A stretch of 64,000 bases of DNA, taken from Lachnospiraceae bacterium UBA3804. Its GTDB lineage: Bacteria > Bacillota > Clostridia > Lachnospirales > Lachnospiraceae. The position numbers were made by a program, and so were the translations under genes. The notes under the pieces were generated by a model that worked only from the letters and a program-made list of their open reading frames with translations, had not been told where the DNA came from and did not search any database. The DNA lies in the NCBI GenBank assembly GCA_002368665.1, contig DFEK01000006.1, forward strand, positions 1 through 64,000, read 5' to 3'. Shown here in pieces: positions 34,995-43,882 of the stretch; positions within the stretch are counted from its first letter, which is position 1, and every line of letters begins with the position of its first letter.

Positions 34995-35852
34995 TTATCC
35001 GAGCAGGTTGGAAAGGGTGGCAAATTCTTCCAATGTAAAAGTCTCGCCCCTTACCGCTTCAGGCTTATTCATGGTCGAAAGCGCCGCACGGATCTTATCT
35101 TTATCCACACCCGGGATTCCTGCATTCGAAAGGGAATTGACCAGGGTTTTGCGCCTCTGGTTAAAGGTGGCGCGTATTAATTTAAACAGCAGAGCCTCGT
35201 CATTTACGTCGACGGGGTTTTCTTTATGCAATGTCATACGGATGACGGAACTTTCCACATTTGGTTTGGGGATAAAACAGTTCGGCGAAACGGTTGCAAC
35301 CACCTCCGCCTTTGAATAATATGCCACAGCCAGAGAAAGAGCGCCGTAATCCTTGCTTCCGGGACCGGTCTGCATACGCTGCGCCACTTCCTTCTGCACC
35401 ATGACCGTAATGCTGTCCAGGGGCACATGGCTTTCAAAAAGACCCATGACGATGGGAGTCGTGATATAGTAAGGAAGATTGGCCACGACCTTGATCGGCC
35501 GTCCGCCGTTATATGTATCGCACAATGCACGGATATCGACTTTCAGAACGTCTTCGTTGATGATCGTGACATTGTCATATTCGGATAAAGTATCGTTTAA
35601 GATGGGGATCAGGCTCGAATCGATCTCCACTGCCACTACCCTGCCCGCGGCCTCGCAAAGGTACTGTGTCATGGTTCCGATACCGGGACCGATCTCAAGA
35701 ACACAGTCGTCCTTGGTGATGCCTGCGGCCTCGACGATTTTACTTAAGATATGATCGTCAATCAGAAAGTTCTGGCCGTAGCTTTTACGAAATCTGAAAT
35801 TGTATTTTTCCAAAACGGCAATGGTCCGTCCGGGATTTCCCAGGTATGCCAT
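34995..35852 (-). CDS. rsmA: 16S rRNA dimethyladenosine transferase
   Basis: A 285-residue KsgA/RsmA. Signature RKSYGQNFLIDDHIL, S-adenosylmethionine loop VLEIGPGIGTMTQYL, and catalytic NLPYYITTPI (NLPY). It makes m6,2A at A1518/A1519 of 16S rRNA. The C-terminal region FNQRRKTLVNSLSN is also typical. It follows the tatD gene by 19 bases on the minus strand; tatD-rsmA pairing (with rnmV missing here) is common in Firmicutes. GGAG lies above ATG 35852. Confidence 0.97.
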   Translation of the reverse strand: MAYLGNPGRTIAVLEKYNFRFRKSYGQNFLIDDHILSKIVEAAGITKDDCVLEIGPGIGTMTQYLCEAAGRVVAVEIDSSLIPILNDTLSEYDNVTIINEDVLKVDIRALCDTYNGGRPIKVVANLPYYITTPIVMGLFESHVPLDSITVMVQKEVAQRMQTGPGSKDYGALSLAVAYYSKAEVVATVSPNCFIPKPNVESSVIRMTLHKENPVDVNDEALLFKLIRATFNQRRKTLVNSLSNAGIPGVDKDKIRAALSTMNKPEAVRGETFTLEEFATLSNLLG

Positions 35853-35871
35853 GTCAGTACTCCAAGTGTAT

Positions 35872-36651
35872 TTAATTCCAAACTTCCACGAGCCGGTAAA
35901 CCCGCAGAGCGTTTTCGTAGGTTACTCTCTCCACTTCTTCCGGATCGAGTTTTTTGATCTCCGCTATACGACTACAAACGTAGTTTAAATAAGTGGATTC
36001 GTTTCGCTTGCCGCGGAACGGAACCGGTGCCATATACGGACAGTCCGTTTCGATAACGATACGGTCCATCGGGCACATGGCAACGACATCCGGCAGTTTT
36101 CTTGCATTCTTAAATGTAATGGCGCCGCCGACGCCGATATAAAAGCCCATCTTCAGGGCGATTTTTGCAACTTCGGGCGGATAGGAGAAACAGTGCATGA
36201 TTCCGCCGCACTCTTCTATCCCGGTTTTCTTCATTAACGTCAGGGTGTCTTTGGCCGCGTCACGGGAATGTATGATGACCGGTTTCTTCAGTTCTTTGGC
36301 CAGATTCAACTGTCCCTCGAAGGCAACCATCTGTGCTTCCCTGTCAGGTTCCTCGTAGTAATAGTCCAGGCCGATTTCCCCGATGGCAACGCACTTCGGA
36401 TGTTTGGACAGGCGACGCAGCATGGCAGCGGCTCCGTCGGACCAGTTTAGGGCATAGTCCGGGTGCAGACCTACGGATGCGAAGACAAAAGGATACCGTT
36501 CTGCCAGATCGATGCTGGCAAGGCTTCCGTCCATGCTGGCACCGACGTTAACGATCCGGTAATTGTCCAGGGATGCATATTTCGCCAGCAGTGCCTCGCG
36601 GTCTGTGGCAAAATCATTGTCATCATAATGTGCGTGGGTATCAAAAATCAT
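35872..36651 (-). CDS. tatD: TatD family metal-dependent hydrolase
   Basis: A 259-residue TIM-barrel hydrolase. Metal ligands are visible in IFDTHAHYDD (HxH), AIGEIGLDYYY (Glu), PVIIHSRDA (His), MHCFSYP (His) and VIETDCPY (Asp). TatD proteins act as 3'-5' DNases in DNA repair or as D-amino-acid tRNA deacylase-like enzymes; exact activity is unknown here. It heads the minus-strand tatD-rsmA pair with a good promoter at 36695-36724. Confidence 0.93.
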   Translation of the reverse strand: MIFDTHAHYDDNDFATDREALLAKYASLDNYRIVNVGASMDGSLASIDLAERYPFVFASVGLHPDYALNWSDGAAAMLRRLSKHPKCVAIGEIGLDYYYEEPDREAQMVAFEGQLNLAKELKKPVIIHSRDAAKDTLTLMKKTGIEECGGIMHCFSYPPEVAKIALKMGFYIGVGGAITFKNARKLPDVVAMCPMDRIVIETDCPYMAPVPFRGKRNESTYLNYVCSRIAEIKKLDPEEVERVTYENALRVYRLVEVWN

Positions 36652-36694
36652 ACGATTTTCCTCTCCATGTATACCATCGGCAAAAGACGTTTCT

Positions 36695-36724
36695 ATTATA
36701 CCCTAAAGTGCCTGATTTCGGCAA
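36695..36724 (-). promoter_or_regulatory. tatD-rsmA promoter
   Basis: On the minus strand TTGCCG (36724-36719), 18-base spacer, TATAAT (36700-36695), about 45 bases above the tatD start. Confidence 0.65.
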
Positions 36725-36823
36725 GAAACCGAACGCCGGAATACGAGACGGCCGAAATTATTAACTTTTTGTAACATATGTGTAACATTTTTATGATTTT
36801 GCCCGAAAATAGGCATCAATTCT

Positions 36824-36852
36824 TTGACATCATATGGTCGCTATGATAAACT
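36824..36852 (+). promoter_or_regulatory. Promoter of TPR/pseudo-AAA gene
   Basis: Perfect TTGACA at 36824-36829, 17-base spacer, TAAACT at 36847-36852. It leaves a ~90-base leader before the TTG start at 36948. The rest of the 36652-36947 gap holds only the divergent tatD promoter and two TGTAACAT(A/T)T-like direct repeats near 36771-36790. Confidence 0.65.
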
Positions 36853-36947
36853 TAATACTGATTTATTATGGTGAAATGTACACTCGGGGAAAAGGGTGTT
36901 TTTCATATATTACGATTTTGGGAAATTGTTTCACGAGGTGAGATCTT

Positions 36948-39900
36948 TTGGATAAGTATGAGAGCAAGCTTCGTATCGAAGAGATAGAGAAGCTGAAGAA
37001 GAAGAAGCAGTATAAAGAAGCCGCAAGATTGGCGGATACGATTGAATGGTACCGGATTAAGAACGCAGTTACACTTTATAAAATCGCAGATCTTTACAAG
37101 ATTTGCCGCAACTATACCAAGTGCAGAGAATTACTGGAACTGGCATATGAAAGAAGCCCTTATGCCAAGAATGTAATCTTTGCGCTCTGTGATGTGTGTC
37201 TGGAGTTCGGTGATTTCGAGCCGGCAACGGAGTATTACAAGGAATACGTTTCTTTAGCGCCAAATGATTCCGGCGTATGGATTCTCAAATATAAAATGCT
37301 CAAGGCCCTGGACGCAGGTATCGATGAACAGATCGGCATCCTGGAGACCCTGAAAAGAAAAGACAGAATCGAAGAGTGGGAGTTTGAACTTGCCACTTTA
37401 TATCATCGTGCGGGAATGGCCGAAAAATGTGTCGAAGAGTGCGATGAGATCATCCTCTGGTTCGGTGAAGGCTCCTATGTGTACAAGGCCATGGAGTTGA
37501 AAATGCTTCACGAGCCCTTAACCCCGGAACAGCAGGCGGTCTATAATCACCGCCAGCAGAGAAAGGCGGAACTTGCTGCCAGAAAAGAAGCCAAACTGGA
37601 AGCACGCCAGACCGGAAAGATGAAGAAGGTACAGTTAAAAGACGACGAGTACCGAACCGGCCGCATGGAGACACCGAAGGCTTTCGAGCCTCAACCGGCA
37701 GCGGAAGAAGAGGAAGACTTCCATGTTAAAACGATTAACATGGGTAAATTCAATACCATTGATCTGCAGGCAGAGCTTGCAGCCAACGTACAGGGATATA
37801 TCGGCGGAGAGCCTTCCATGGTGAACCGCGTGAATCTGGACGATTCTTATTTACAGGGATATCCGACGGAAATATCGGAGAATCTACCCGTAGTCGAAGA
37901 AAACGTTTCCGAGCCGGAAGCGGTTACGGAAGAAACCGGGGCAGAAGGATTTGAAAGCGCAGCCGTACCGGAACCGGTTCAGCAGGCAGCATCTCTTACG
38001 AATACAATTCCTGCGGATGCAAAGGAAGTCTTCTTCGAGGACTCCACGCAGGATATGCGATATCATGTTTCTCTTCCCGAGAAACCCAAAGCAGACGACA
38101 GCAAACTGAAAGCATTTAAGGAGCGTTATTCCAAGGAAATGGAAGGAAAGCCGCTCCCTGAAGGCATGGGAAGACTGTCCGGAGAGGAAATTGTCGATTT
38201 TGACTCCACCACTCCGATCGCCGGCGGCATTGTGGAAGAGAGAGTTCTGGATGACGGAACCGTAGAATTGATCAAACAGTTTAATGACGATTATGAGCCG
38301 GAGGTTGTGAAAGTGGGCAAGGAAAGAAGGCAGGAGAGACCGCGTCGCGAGGAAAGACCGGTACGCAGAAGTGCGGAAAGACCCGTGGAAGACGTGCAGA
38401 TCTTGGATCCTGACTATGTGAATATGCTTCCGACAACGGAAGAGAAGCAGATCAGCGGACAGTTGAATATCACGGATATTCTGGCCGGCTGGGAAGAGAA
38501 GAAGAAAGAACAGGAGAAATCTTTCCAGGAAGAACTGCGTAAGAAGACTTTGGAAAATACCGGAAATCTGTTTGCGGACTTTGACAAGGAAGCAAATTCC
38601 GGACTTTTGGCAACCCTGGAAAATCCCGCACTGATCAATTCGGTAACCGAGTCGAGCACGGCCAAAGATTTTATCAAGGGTATCTCCGTGGAAGACATGA
38701 AGAAGGGTAAAAAACCCGCGCGTCCCGTTACCGACGAACTTGCTTTTGAAGAACTGAAAGTCAGCAAGGTAATCGAGGCACCGCCTTTTGATCCCGCTGA
38801 AGAAAAGAAAGAAACCGCTGAAGAAGAAGTGAATGAAACGGTGGAAAGCAGCAGCGAAGCAGTTGAAGAAGCTGCCAAAGAAATCGTGGAAGATACGAAT
38901 GAAGCAGTTGAGACCGTAGCGGAAAGCGCGGAAGATGTGAAAGAAGAAATCGCAACCGAAGCACTCGCCGAAGCCGAACCGGAAGTAGACTCCGATGAAA
39001 AGATGATCCAGGATCTTCTGGATGAAGATGCCAAAGAAGCCAAAGCAGAGAAGGAAGCAAAGGCAGAACCCGAAAGCCTTTATTACGGGTCCGTTACCGC
39101 CAATATTTCCGGAAACATCTGGGATGAAGTGGATAATGTAAAACCAGTTGCGGAAGTGGCAGAGGAGACATACGAAGAAGCGGCCGAAGAGGCTGTAGAG
39201 GAAGTAGCTAAAGAAGCCGTGAAAGATCAAGCAATTGCCGTAGCAGCCGAAGAAGCAGCCAAGACCGGTGCCGTTGCAGCCGTTGCAGCCGAAACAAAGG
39301 TGATTCCGAGAGTACCCACGAAACGCTCCAAGAGAGATGTTATCAAGGAAGAACATGCACAGATGCTGCAGGATGTTCCCGATGTGGATACCGAAGAAGC
39401 GGTCAAGGAAGGCATGGAAGAGTTGAGTGACGAATCTGCCGAATCCGCAAAGACCGAGAAGTCTTCCGCAAAGAAGGATGATTTATCCAAGGATGCGAAG
39501 AGATTCTTCTCACCGTTCTTATATTCCAAGAAGATGAAGCAGCAGATCATGGATGCCGTGGAGAACATTTCCCTTGCGGCATATACCGGCAATCTGATCA
39601 TTACCGCAGACAGCTCCGAATCGAGTGCGAAACTTGCAACGATCTTCTATCAGTATCTGAAAGCAAGCGATCCGAACTTTACGGGCAAAGCTGCCAAGAT
39701 CGGTGCGGAGAAACTGAACAAGAAAGATATGAACGAAATCTTCTCCAAACTTGCGGGAGGTTCGCTGATCGTTTCTCATGCGGGTAAAATGACCAACTCT
39801 ACCATCAACGCCATTCTGCAGAATTTAAACCAGGATGCGAGAGGTGTGGAAGTAATTCTGCATGATACCCGTCCGGAAATCAGAAGACTTCTTGAAAGAG

Positions 39901-40229
39901 CAGCCGTTCTGGAGAGATTTTTCAACTGCCGCGTGGATATTATCGCAGTCAGTGCGGAAATGCTCGCGGAATACGGTAAGAAATATGCGGAAGAGAAGGG
40001 CTATTCCATTGATGATCTGGCAATGCTTGCCTTCTCCGGAAGAATTTCTGAACTGCAGATCGGTACCCATATGGTATCCGTGGATGAAGTAAAGGAAATC
40101 GTTGACGGAGCCATCGAGCATGTCAATAAGCCCAGCTTAAACAAGGCATTCGGCACGATGACCGGAAAGCGTTTTGATGAAGAGCACAGAGTTGTACTGA
40201 AAGAAAAAGATTTCGAATTCCGAAAATAA
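36948..40229 (+). CDS. Very large TPR protein with acidic linker and degenerate AAA+ domain
   Basis: A 1,093-residue cytosolic protein I cannot name. Residues ~10-190 form TPR-like helical repeats (EAARLADTIEWYRIKNAVTL; KCRELLELAYERSPYAKNVI; EPATEYYKEYVSLAPNDSGV). Residues ~195-850 are disordered and mostly acidic with Glu/Ala/Val runs and a short basic island RRQERPRREERPVRR. Residues ~856-1060 resemble an AAA+ domain of the CbxX/SpoVK type: GNLIITADSSESSAK sits where Walker A should be, GGSLIVSHAGKM where GG(V)LFIDEAYAL should be, and VILHDTRPEIRRLLERAAVL, ERFFNCRVDI fits the GYxxEMxxFL...SRF region. The P-loop Gly-Lys and Walker B Asp-Glu are all missing, so it should not hydrolyse ATP. 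The TTG start has GAGGTGAG 8 bases upstream; glgB follows after 42 bases. Confidence 0.7.
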   Translation: MDKYESKLRIEEIEKLKKKKQYKEAARLADTIEWYRIKNAVTLYKIADLYKICRNYTKCRELLELAYERSPYAKNVIFALCDVCLEFGDFEPATEYYKEYVSLAPNDSGVWILKYKMLKALDAGIDEQIGILETLKRKDRIEEWEFELATLYHRAGMAEKCVEECDEIILWFGEGSYVYKAMELKMLHEPLTPEQQAVYNHRQQRKAELAARKEAKLEARQTGKMKKVQLKDDEYRTGRMETPKAFEPQPAAEEEEDFHVKTINMGKFNTIDLQAELAANVQGYIGGEPSMVNRVNLDDSYLQGYPTEISENLPVVEENVSEPEAVTEETGAEGFESAAVPEPVQQAASLTNTIPADAKEVFFEDSTQDMRYHVSLPEKPKADDSKLKAFKERYSKEMEGKPLPEGMGRLSGEEIVDFDSTTPIAGGIVEERVLDDGTVELIKQFNDDYEPEVVKVGKERRQERPRREERPVRRSAERPVEDVQILDPDYVNMLPTTEEKQISGQLNITDILAGWEEKKKEQEKSFQEELRKKTLENTGNLFADFDKEANSGLLATLENPALINSVTESSTAKDFIKGISVEDMKKGKKPARPVTDELAFEELKVSKVIEAPPFDPAEEKKETAEEEVNETVESSSEAVEEAAKEIVEDTNEAVETVAESAEDVKEEIATEALAEAEPEVDSDEKMIQDLLDEDAKEAKAEKEAKAEPESLYYGSVTANISGNIWDEVDNVKPVAEVAEETYEEAAEEAVEEVAKEAVKDQAIAVAAEEAAKTGAVAAVAAETKVIPRVPTKRSKRDVIKEEHAQMLQDVPDVDTEEAVKEGMEELSDESAESAKTEKSSAKKDDLSKDAKRFFSPFLYSKKMKQQIMDAVENISLAAYTGNLIITADSSESSAKLATIFYQYLKASDPNFTGKAAKIGAEKLNKKDMNEIFSKLAGGSLIVSHAGKMTNSTINAILQNLNQDARGVEVILHDTRPEIRRLLERAAVLERFFNCRVDIIAVSAEMLAEYGKKYAEEKGYSIDDLAMLAFSGRISELQIGTHMVSVDEVKEIVDGAIEHVNKPSLNKAFGTMTGKRFDEEHRVVLKEKDFEFRK

Positions 40230-40271
40230 AAAGCGCCGCCCATATGGAGAAACGGCGAAATGGAGGAAGAT

Positions 40272-42206
40272 ATGGCAGCAAAAAAGGGAGCAAAGAAGGT
40301 CGAGAAGGCAAAGGAGACATATTTCATCTCCGAAGATGACCGCTATTTGTTTGGTCAGGGAACACATTACGATATCTACAAGAAATTAGGTGCACACATT
40401 ACCGAAGTCGGCGGAAAGAGCGGCGTATTCTTCGCAGTCTGGGCACCGCATGCGGCTGCGGTTCATGTAATCGGCTCATTCAACAACTGGAATGAAGACG
40501 AGTACTTAATGGAGCGTCAGGGAGATTCCGGAATTTACACCACCTTCATCCGTGATGTCAAAGAAGGTGATTATTACAAGTTCTTAATCCATACTCCCGC
40601 AGGCGAGAAATTATACAAAGCCGATCCGTTCGCAACCTATGCGGAATTAAGACCGGGAACGGCTTCGAGAGTATATGACTTAAATCATTTTGATTGGAAA
40701 GATGAATCCTGGATCGAGAAAAGAGCCGAGGGAGACGTGTTCTCCAAGCCCATGGCAATCTATGAATGCCATATCGGTTCCTGGATGCGTCATCCCAATC
40801 CGGAGAATGACGGATTCTATTCCTACCGTGAATTTGCGGACAGAATTTTAGAGTATTTAAAAGAGATGAAATTCACCCATCTGGAACTGATGGGTATCGC
40901 AGAGCATCCGTTTGACGGATCCTGGGGATATCAGGTAACCGGATATTATGCACCGACTTCCCGTTACGGAACGCCGGATGATTTCAGATATCTGGTGGAT
41001 TTAATGCACAGAAACGGCATCGGAATCATCCTGGACTGGGTACCGGCTCATTTCCCGAGAGATGCGCACGGCCTTGCCAATTTTGACGGACAGCCTTTAT
41101 TCGAGCATCCCGATACCAGACTCGGTGAGCATCCTGACTGGGGCACCAAGATTTTCAATTACGGAATGAACGAAGTCAAGAATTTCTTGATTGCCAACGC
41201 TCTTTACTGGGTAAGAGAGTTCCACATCGACGGACTCAGAGTGGATGCGGTTGCTTCCATGCTTTATTTGGATTACGGTAAACAGGACGGCGCCTGGGTT
41301 GCCAATAAATACGGCGGAAATGAAAACCTTGAGGCAATTGAATTTTTCAAGCATTTAAATTCCGTGGTACGCGGCTCCTATCCCGGGGTTTGTACGATCG
41401 CGGAGGAATCCACCGCATGGCCGAAGGTTACGGCAGCTCCCGAAGACGGCGGCCTTGGCTTTACGTTTAAGTGGAACATGGGCTGGATGCACGACTTCTG
41501 CGAATACATGAAGCTGGATCCTTACTTTCGTAAGAACAACCATTATAAGATGACATTCGCGATGAGTTATAACTCCAGCGAGAATTATATTCTTCCTTTG
41601 TCCCACGACGAAGTGGTTCATTTGAAGTGTTCCATGGTAAATAAAATGCCCGGCTACCAGGTAGACAAGTATGCAAACCTTCGTGTCGGCTACACCTACA
41701 TGTTTACACACAGCGGAAAGAAGCTTCTGTTCATGGGACAGGAATTTGCTCAGGAGCGTGAGTGGAGCGAGGAAAGAGAACTTGACTGGTACATGCTCGA
41801 AAATCCTTTGAATCAGGGCATGAGCGATTTCATGAAAGAACTGCTCGGTATCTATAACAAGTATCCCGCACTCTATGAGATTGACAACAGCTGGTCCGGT
41901 TTCGAGTGGATGAATGCGGACGATAAGGACCGAAGCATTTACAGCTATGTTAGAAAAGGAAAATCCGGCAAAAACAGTATCCTCGTGGTATTGAATTTTA
42001 CGCCGGTGAGAAGAGAGAATCTTTGGATCGGAGTTCCGAAGAAGGGCAAATACAAGCTGATCTTAAACTCCGACGAGAAACGCTTCGGCGGAAATGCCGG
42101 AGAGATTCCGAAGACGCTGACCGCGGTAGAGGGTGAGTGCGACAGACGCGATTATCACATCGAATTCACGCTTCCCGCCTACGGCGCAGCGGTATTTACA
42201 TTTTAG
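40272..42206 (+). CDS. glgB: 1,4-alpha-glucan branching enzyme
   Basis: A 644-residue GH13 branching enzyme. An N-terminal Lys/Ala-rich stretch precedes the CBM48 module (residues ~25-125: VFFAVWAPHAAAVHVIGSFN). The catalytic barrel has DGSWGYQVTGYYAPTSRYG, LDWVPAHF, HIDGLRVDAV (nucleophile Asp), TIAEESTAWP (acid Glu) and LPLSHDEVVH (Asp). It makes alpha-1,6 branches in glycogen. No other glg gene is adjacent, so its partner genes lie elsewhere. ATG 40272 has GGAGGAAG just upstream; an earlier ATG at 40260 would overlap that site. A short hairpin CGCCG...CGGCG lies in the gap to the preceding gene. Confidence 0.96.
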   Translation: MAAKKGAKKVEKAKETYFISEDDRYLFGQGTHYDIYKKLGAHITEVGGKSGVFFAVWAPHAAAVHVIGSFNNWNEDEYLMERQGDSGIYTTFIRDVKEGDYYKFLIHTPAGEKLYKADPFATYAELRPGTASRVYDLNHFDWKDESWIEKRAEGDVFSKPMAIYECHIGSWMRHPNPENDGFYSYREFADRILEYLKEMKFTHLELMGIAEHPFDGSWGYQVTGYYAPTSRYGTPDDFRYLVDLMHRNGIGIILDWVPAHFPRDAHGLANFDGQPLFEHPDTRLGEHPDWGTKIFNYGMNEVKNFLIANALYWVREFHIDGLRVDAVASMLYLDYGKQDGAWVANKYGGNENLEAIEFFKHLNSVVRGSYPGVCTIAEESTAWPKVTAAPEDGGLGFTFKWNMGWMHDFCEYMKLDPYFRKNNHYKMTFAMSYNSSENYILPLSHDEVVHLKCSMVNKMPGYQVDKYANLRVGYTYMFTHSGKKLLFMGQEFAQEREWSEERELDWYMLENPLNQGMSDFMKELLGIYNKYPALYEIDNSWSGFEWMNADDKDRSIYSYVRKGKSGKNSILVVLNFTPVRRENLWIGVPKKGKYKLILNSDEKRFGGNAGEIPKTLTAVEGECDRRDYHIEFTLPAYGAAVFTF

Positions 42207-42432
42207 TAGTAATTGTGCAAGCAGTACGGACCGTTTCGTCTGAGGGGCGTTTGGACGAGTGTCGGTCCTTAGGTTCGGTTCTTTCGAACCTTAGTACCAA
42301 AGGCATTCGCGATGCGAATGTTTTGTACACGAGGCAACCGAGCCCAAAACAAAATTGCTTCGCAATTATGTTTGTCAAGTGCGTCCCCGAACGGGGAAAT
42401 GGTCCGTGCTGCGATTTATTAATAAATATGGA
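42207..42432 (+). ncRNA. Highly structured gene-free segment (possible ncRNA or palindromic element)
   Basis: This gap codes for nothing recognisable but folds extensively. An outer 12-bp stem (one G-U) joins 42221-42232 with 42401-42412. Inside lie a row of hairpins: TCGTC/GACGA (42236-42258), AGGTTCG/CGAACCT with a 7-base loop (42271-42291), CATTCGC/GCGAATG with a 3-base loop (42304-42320), GTTTTG/CAAAAC with inner GGC/GCC (42320-42350), AATTGC/GCAATT with loop TTC (42353-42367), and CCCC/GGGG (42385-42396). A terminator follows at 42433. It may be the glgB 3' untranslated region, an independent RNA with no promoter that I can see, or a genome-specific repetitive palindrome. I do not recognise the family. 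Confidence 0.5.
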
Positions 42433-42458
42433 GACCCGGCGGGTTTGCCGGGTCTTTT
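42433..42458 (+). terminator. Terminator after structured segment
   Basis: GACCCGGC, loop GGGTTT, GCCGGGTC, TTTT. A strong 8-bp GC-rich stem on the plus strand. Ends glgB and the structured segment. Confidence 0.93.
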
Positions 42459-42486
42459 AGGTAAGTAAGAAAGAAAGGAAGAACGA

Positions 42487-43329
42487 ATGAGAGAGATATC
42501 CGTATCGAAGATCACCGAGACGGTTAAACAGATGTGTATCGATGCGAATTACCGGCTTTCGCCGGATATGTGCGACGCACTGAAGAAGGCGAAGGAGAGC
42601 GAGACTTCCGAACTCGGAAAAGAGATTCTGGGATCTTTGGAAGAGAATCTTGAAATTGCGGACAAAGAGTTTATCCCGATCTGTCAGGATACCGGAATGG
42701 CGGTTTTCTTCGTGGAGATCGGCCAGGACGTGCATATTGTGGACGGTAATTTGGAAGATGCGATCAATGAAGGCGTGCGTCAGGGGTATTGCGAAGGATA
42801 TCTTCGTAAATCCGTGGTTGCGGATCCGATCATTCGTGAGAATACAAAGGATAATACACCCGCAGTCATTCATTATTCGGTTGTTCCCGGAGACGGACTG
42901 ACCTTAACGATCGCCCCGAAGGGATTCGGAAGCGAGAATATGAGCCGTGTATTTATGCTCAAGCCTGCGGACGGAATCGAAGGTGTGAAAAATGCCATTC
43001 TTACGGCTGTCAAGGATGCCGGTCCGAATGCCTGCCCTCCCATGGTTCTGGGTGTCGGTATCGGAGGAACCTTTGAAAAATGTGCTCTTATGGCCAAGAA
43101 GGCATTAACCAGACCCGTCGGAGAGCATTCCGAGATCCCTTATGTGAAGGAACTTGAAGAGGAAATGCTTGCAAAGATCAACGAAACCGGAATCGGCCCG
43201 GGAGGACTGGGCGGATCCGTCACCGCACTTGCGGTAAATATTTTAACCTATCCGACACACATCGCGGGATTACCTGTGGCAATCAATATCTGCTGCCATG
43301 TAAACCGTCATGTCAGAAGGGAGGTCTAG
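42487..43329 (+). CDS. fumA: Class I fumarate hydratase, alpha subunit
   Basis: A 280-residue iron-sulfur hydro-lyase subunit (TtdA/FumA N-terminal type). The three cluster cysteines appear in FIPICQDTGMAVFFVEIG, PNACPPMVLGVGIGGTFEKCALMAKKAL; KGFGSENMSRVFMLKPADG binds substrate carboxyl. With the beta subunit it interconverts fumarate and malate; L-tartrate dehydratase uses the same fold and cannot be excluded. The 4Fe-4S cluster is oxygen-sensitive, which fits a strict anaerobe. AAAGGAAG lies just above ATG 42487. The beta gene starts 1 base after its stop. Confidence 0.92.
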   Translation: MREISVSKITETVKQMCIDANYRLSPDMCDALKKAKESETSELGKEILGSLEENLEIADKEFIPICQDTGMAVFFVEIGQDVHIVDGNLEDAINEGVRQGYCEGYLRKSVVADPIIRENTKDNTPAVIHYSVVPGDGLTLTIAPKGFGSENMSRVFMLKPADGIEGVKNAILTAVKDAGPNACPPMVLGVGIGGTFEKCALMAKKALTRPVGEHSEIPYVKELEEEMLAKINETGIGPGGLGGSVTALAVNILTYPTHIAGLPVAINICCHVNRHVRREV

Positions 43330-43330
43330 T

Positions 43331-43858
43331 ATGCAGAAAGTACTGAATGTTCCTTTTACCAAAGAAGAGGCCCTTTCTCTAAGAGCCGGTGACAGCGTGA
43401 AACTGACCGGAACCATCTATACCGCAAGAGATGCCGCGCATAAGCGTATGGACGAAGCGATTGCGGCAGGGCAGGAACTTCCTTTTGATCTGACAGGAAA
43501 TGTCATTTATTATATGGGACCGTCTCCCGCGAGAGAGGGACGCCCCATCGGAAGTGCGGGACCGACCACGGCCAGCCGCATGGATAAGTATGCACCGAAG
43601 CTTCTCGACCTCGGTTTAATCGGAATGATAGGAAAGGGTAAGCGTTCCGATGCCGTGAAAGAAGCCATGAAGCGAAACGGTGCCGTGTATTTTGCCGCCA
43701 TCGGCGGAGCCGGAGCATTGCTTTCCAAGGCAATCGTGGCTTCGGAAGTGATCGCATATGATGATTTGGGAACCGAAGCCATCCGTAAGCTTACGGTGAA
43801 AGATTTTCCCGCAATCGTGGTCATCGATTCCACGGGAGAAGATTTATACCAGAGATAA
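43331..43858 (+). CDS. fumB: Class I fumarate hydratase, beta subunit
   Basis: A 175-residue partner of the preceding gene, matching the C-terminal part of class I fumarase/TtdB: GNVIYYMGPSPAREGRPIGSAGPTTASRMD and FAAIGGAGALLSKAIVASEVIAY. The sequence DLGTEAIRKLTVKDFPAIVVIDS closes the active site. ATG 43331 with GGGAGG upstream was chosen. Here fumB denotes the beta subunit, not the E. coli isozyme. Confidence 0.92.
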   Translation: MQKVLNVPFTKEEALSLRAGDSVKLTGTIYTARDAAHKRMDEAIAAGQELPFDLTGNVIYYMGPSPAREGRPIGSAGPTTASRMDKYAPKLLDLGLIGMIGKGKRSDAVKEAMKRNGAVYFAAIGGAGALLSKAIVASEVIAYDDLGTEAIRKLTVKDFPAIVVIDSTGEDLYQR

Positions 43859-43882
43859 ATTCGTACATTGGAGTACCCGGAA

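Noticed and set aside
36920..36945. parS-like sequence (TTGTTTCACGAGGTGAG) near the TPR gene start
   Set aside because: Only the left half matches; the rest is the ribosome binding site.
38414..39043. Second minus-strand frame, Ser/Ala-rich
   Set aside because: Same cause: shadow of the acidic linker region.
37884..39356. Long open frame (490 codons) on the minus strand, rich in Phe, Cys and Gly
   Set aside because: It is antisense to the Glu/Ala/Lys-rich linker of the large TPR protein; GAA/GCA-rich codons read backwards give Phe/Cys/Ser-rich junk with no stops. No ribosome binding site or domain.
40234..40258. Hairpin CGCCG...CGGCG between the TPR gene and glgB as a terminator
   Set aside because: No T-run follows, and the glgB ribosome binding site starts immediately after it; could at most affect translation.
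42137..42460. 107-codon plus-strand frame running from glgB through the structured segment
   Set aside because: Overlaps glgB in another frame, has no ribosome binding site, and crosses hairpins and a terminator.
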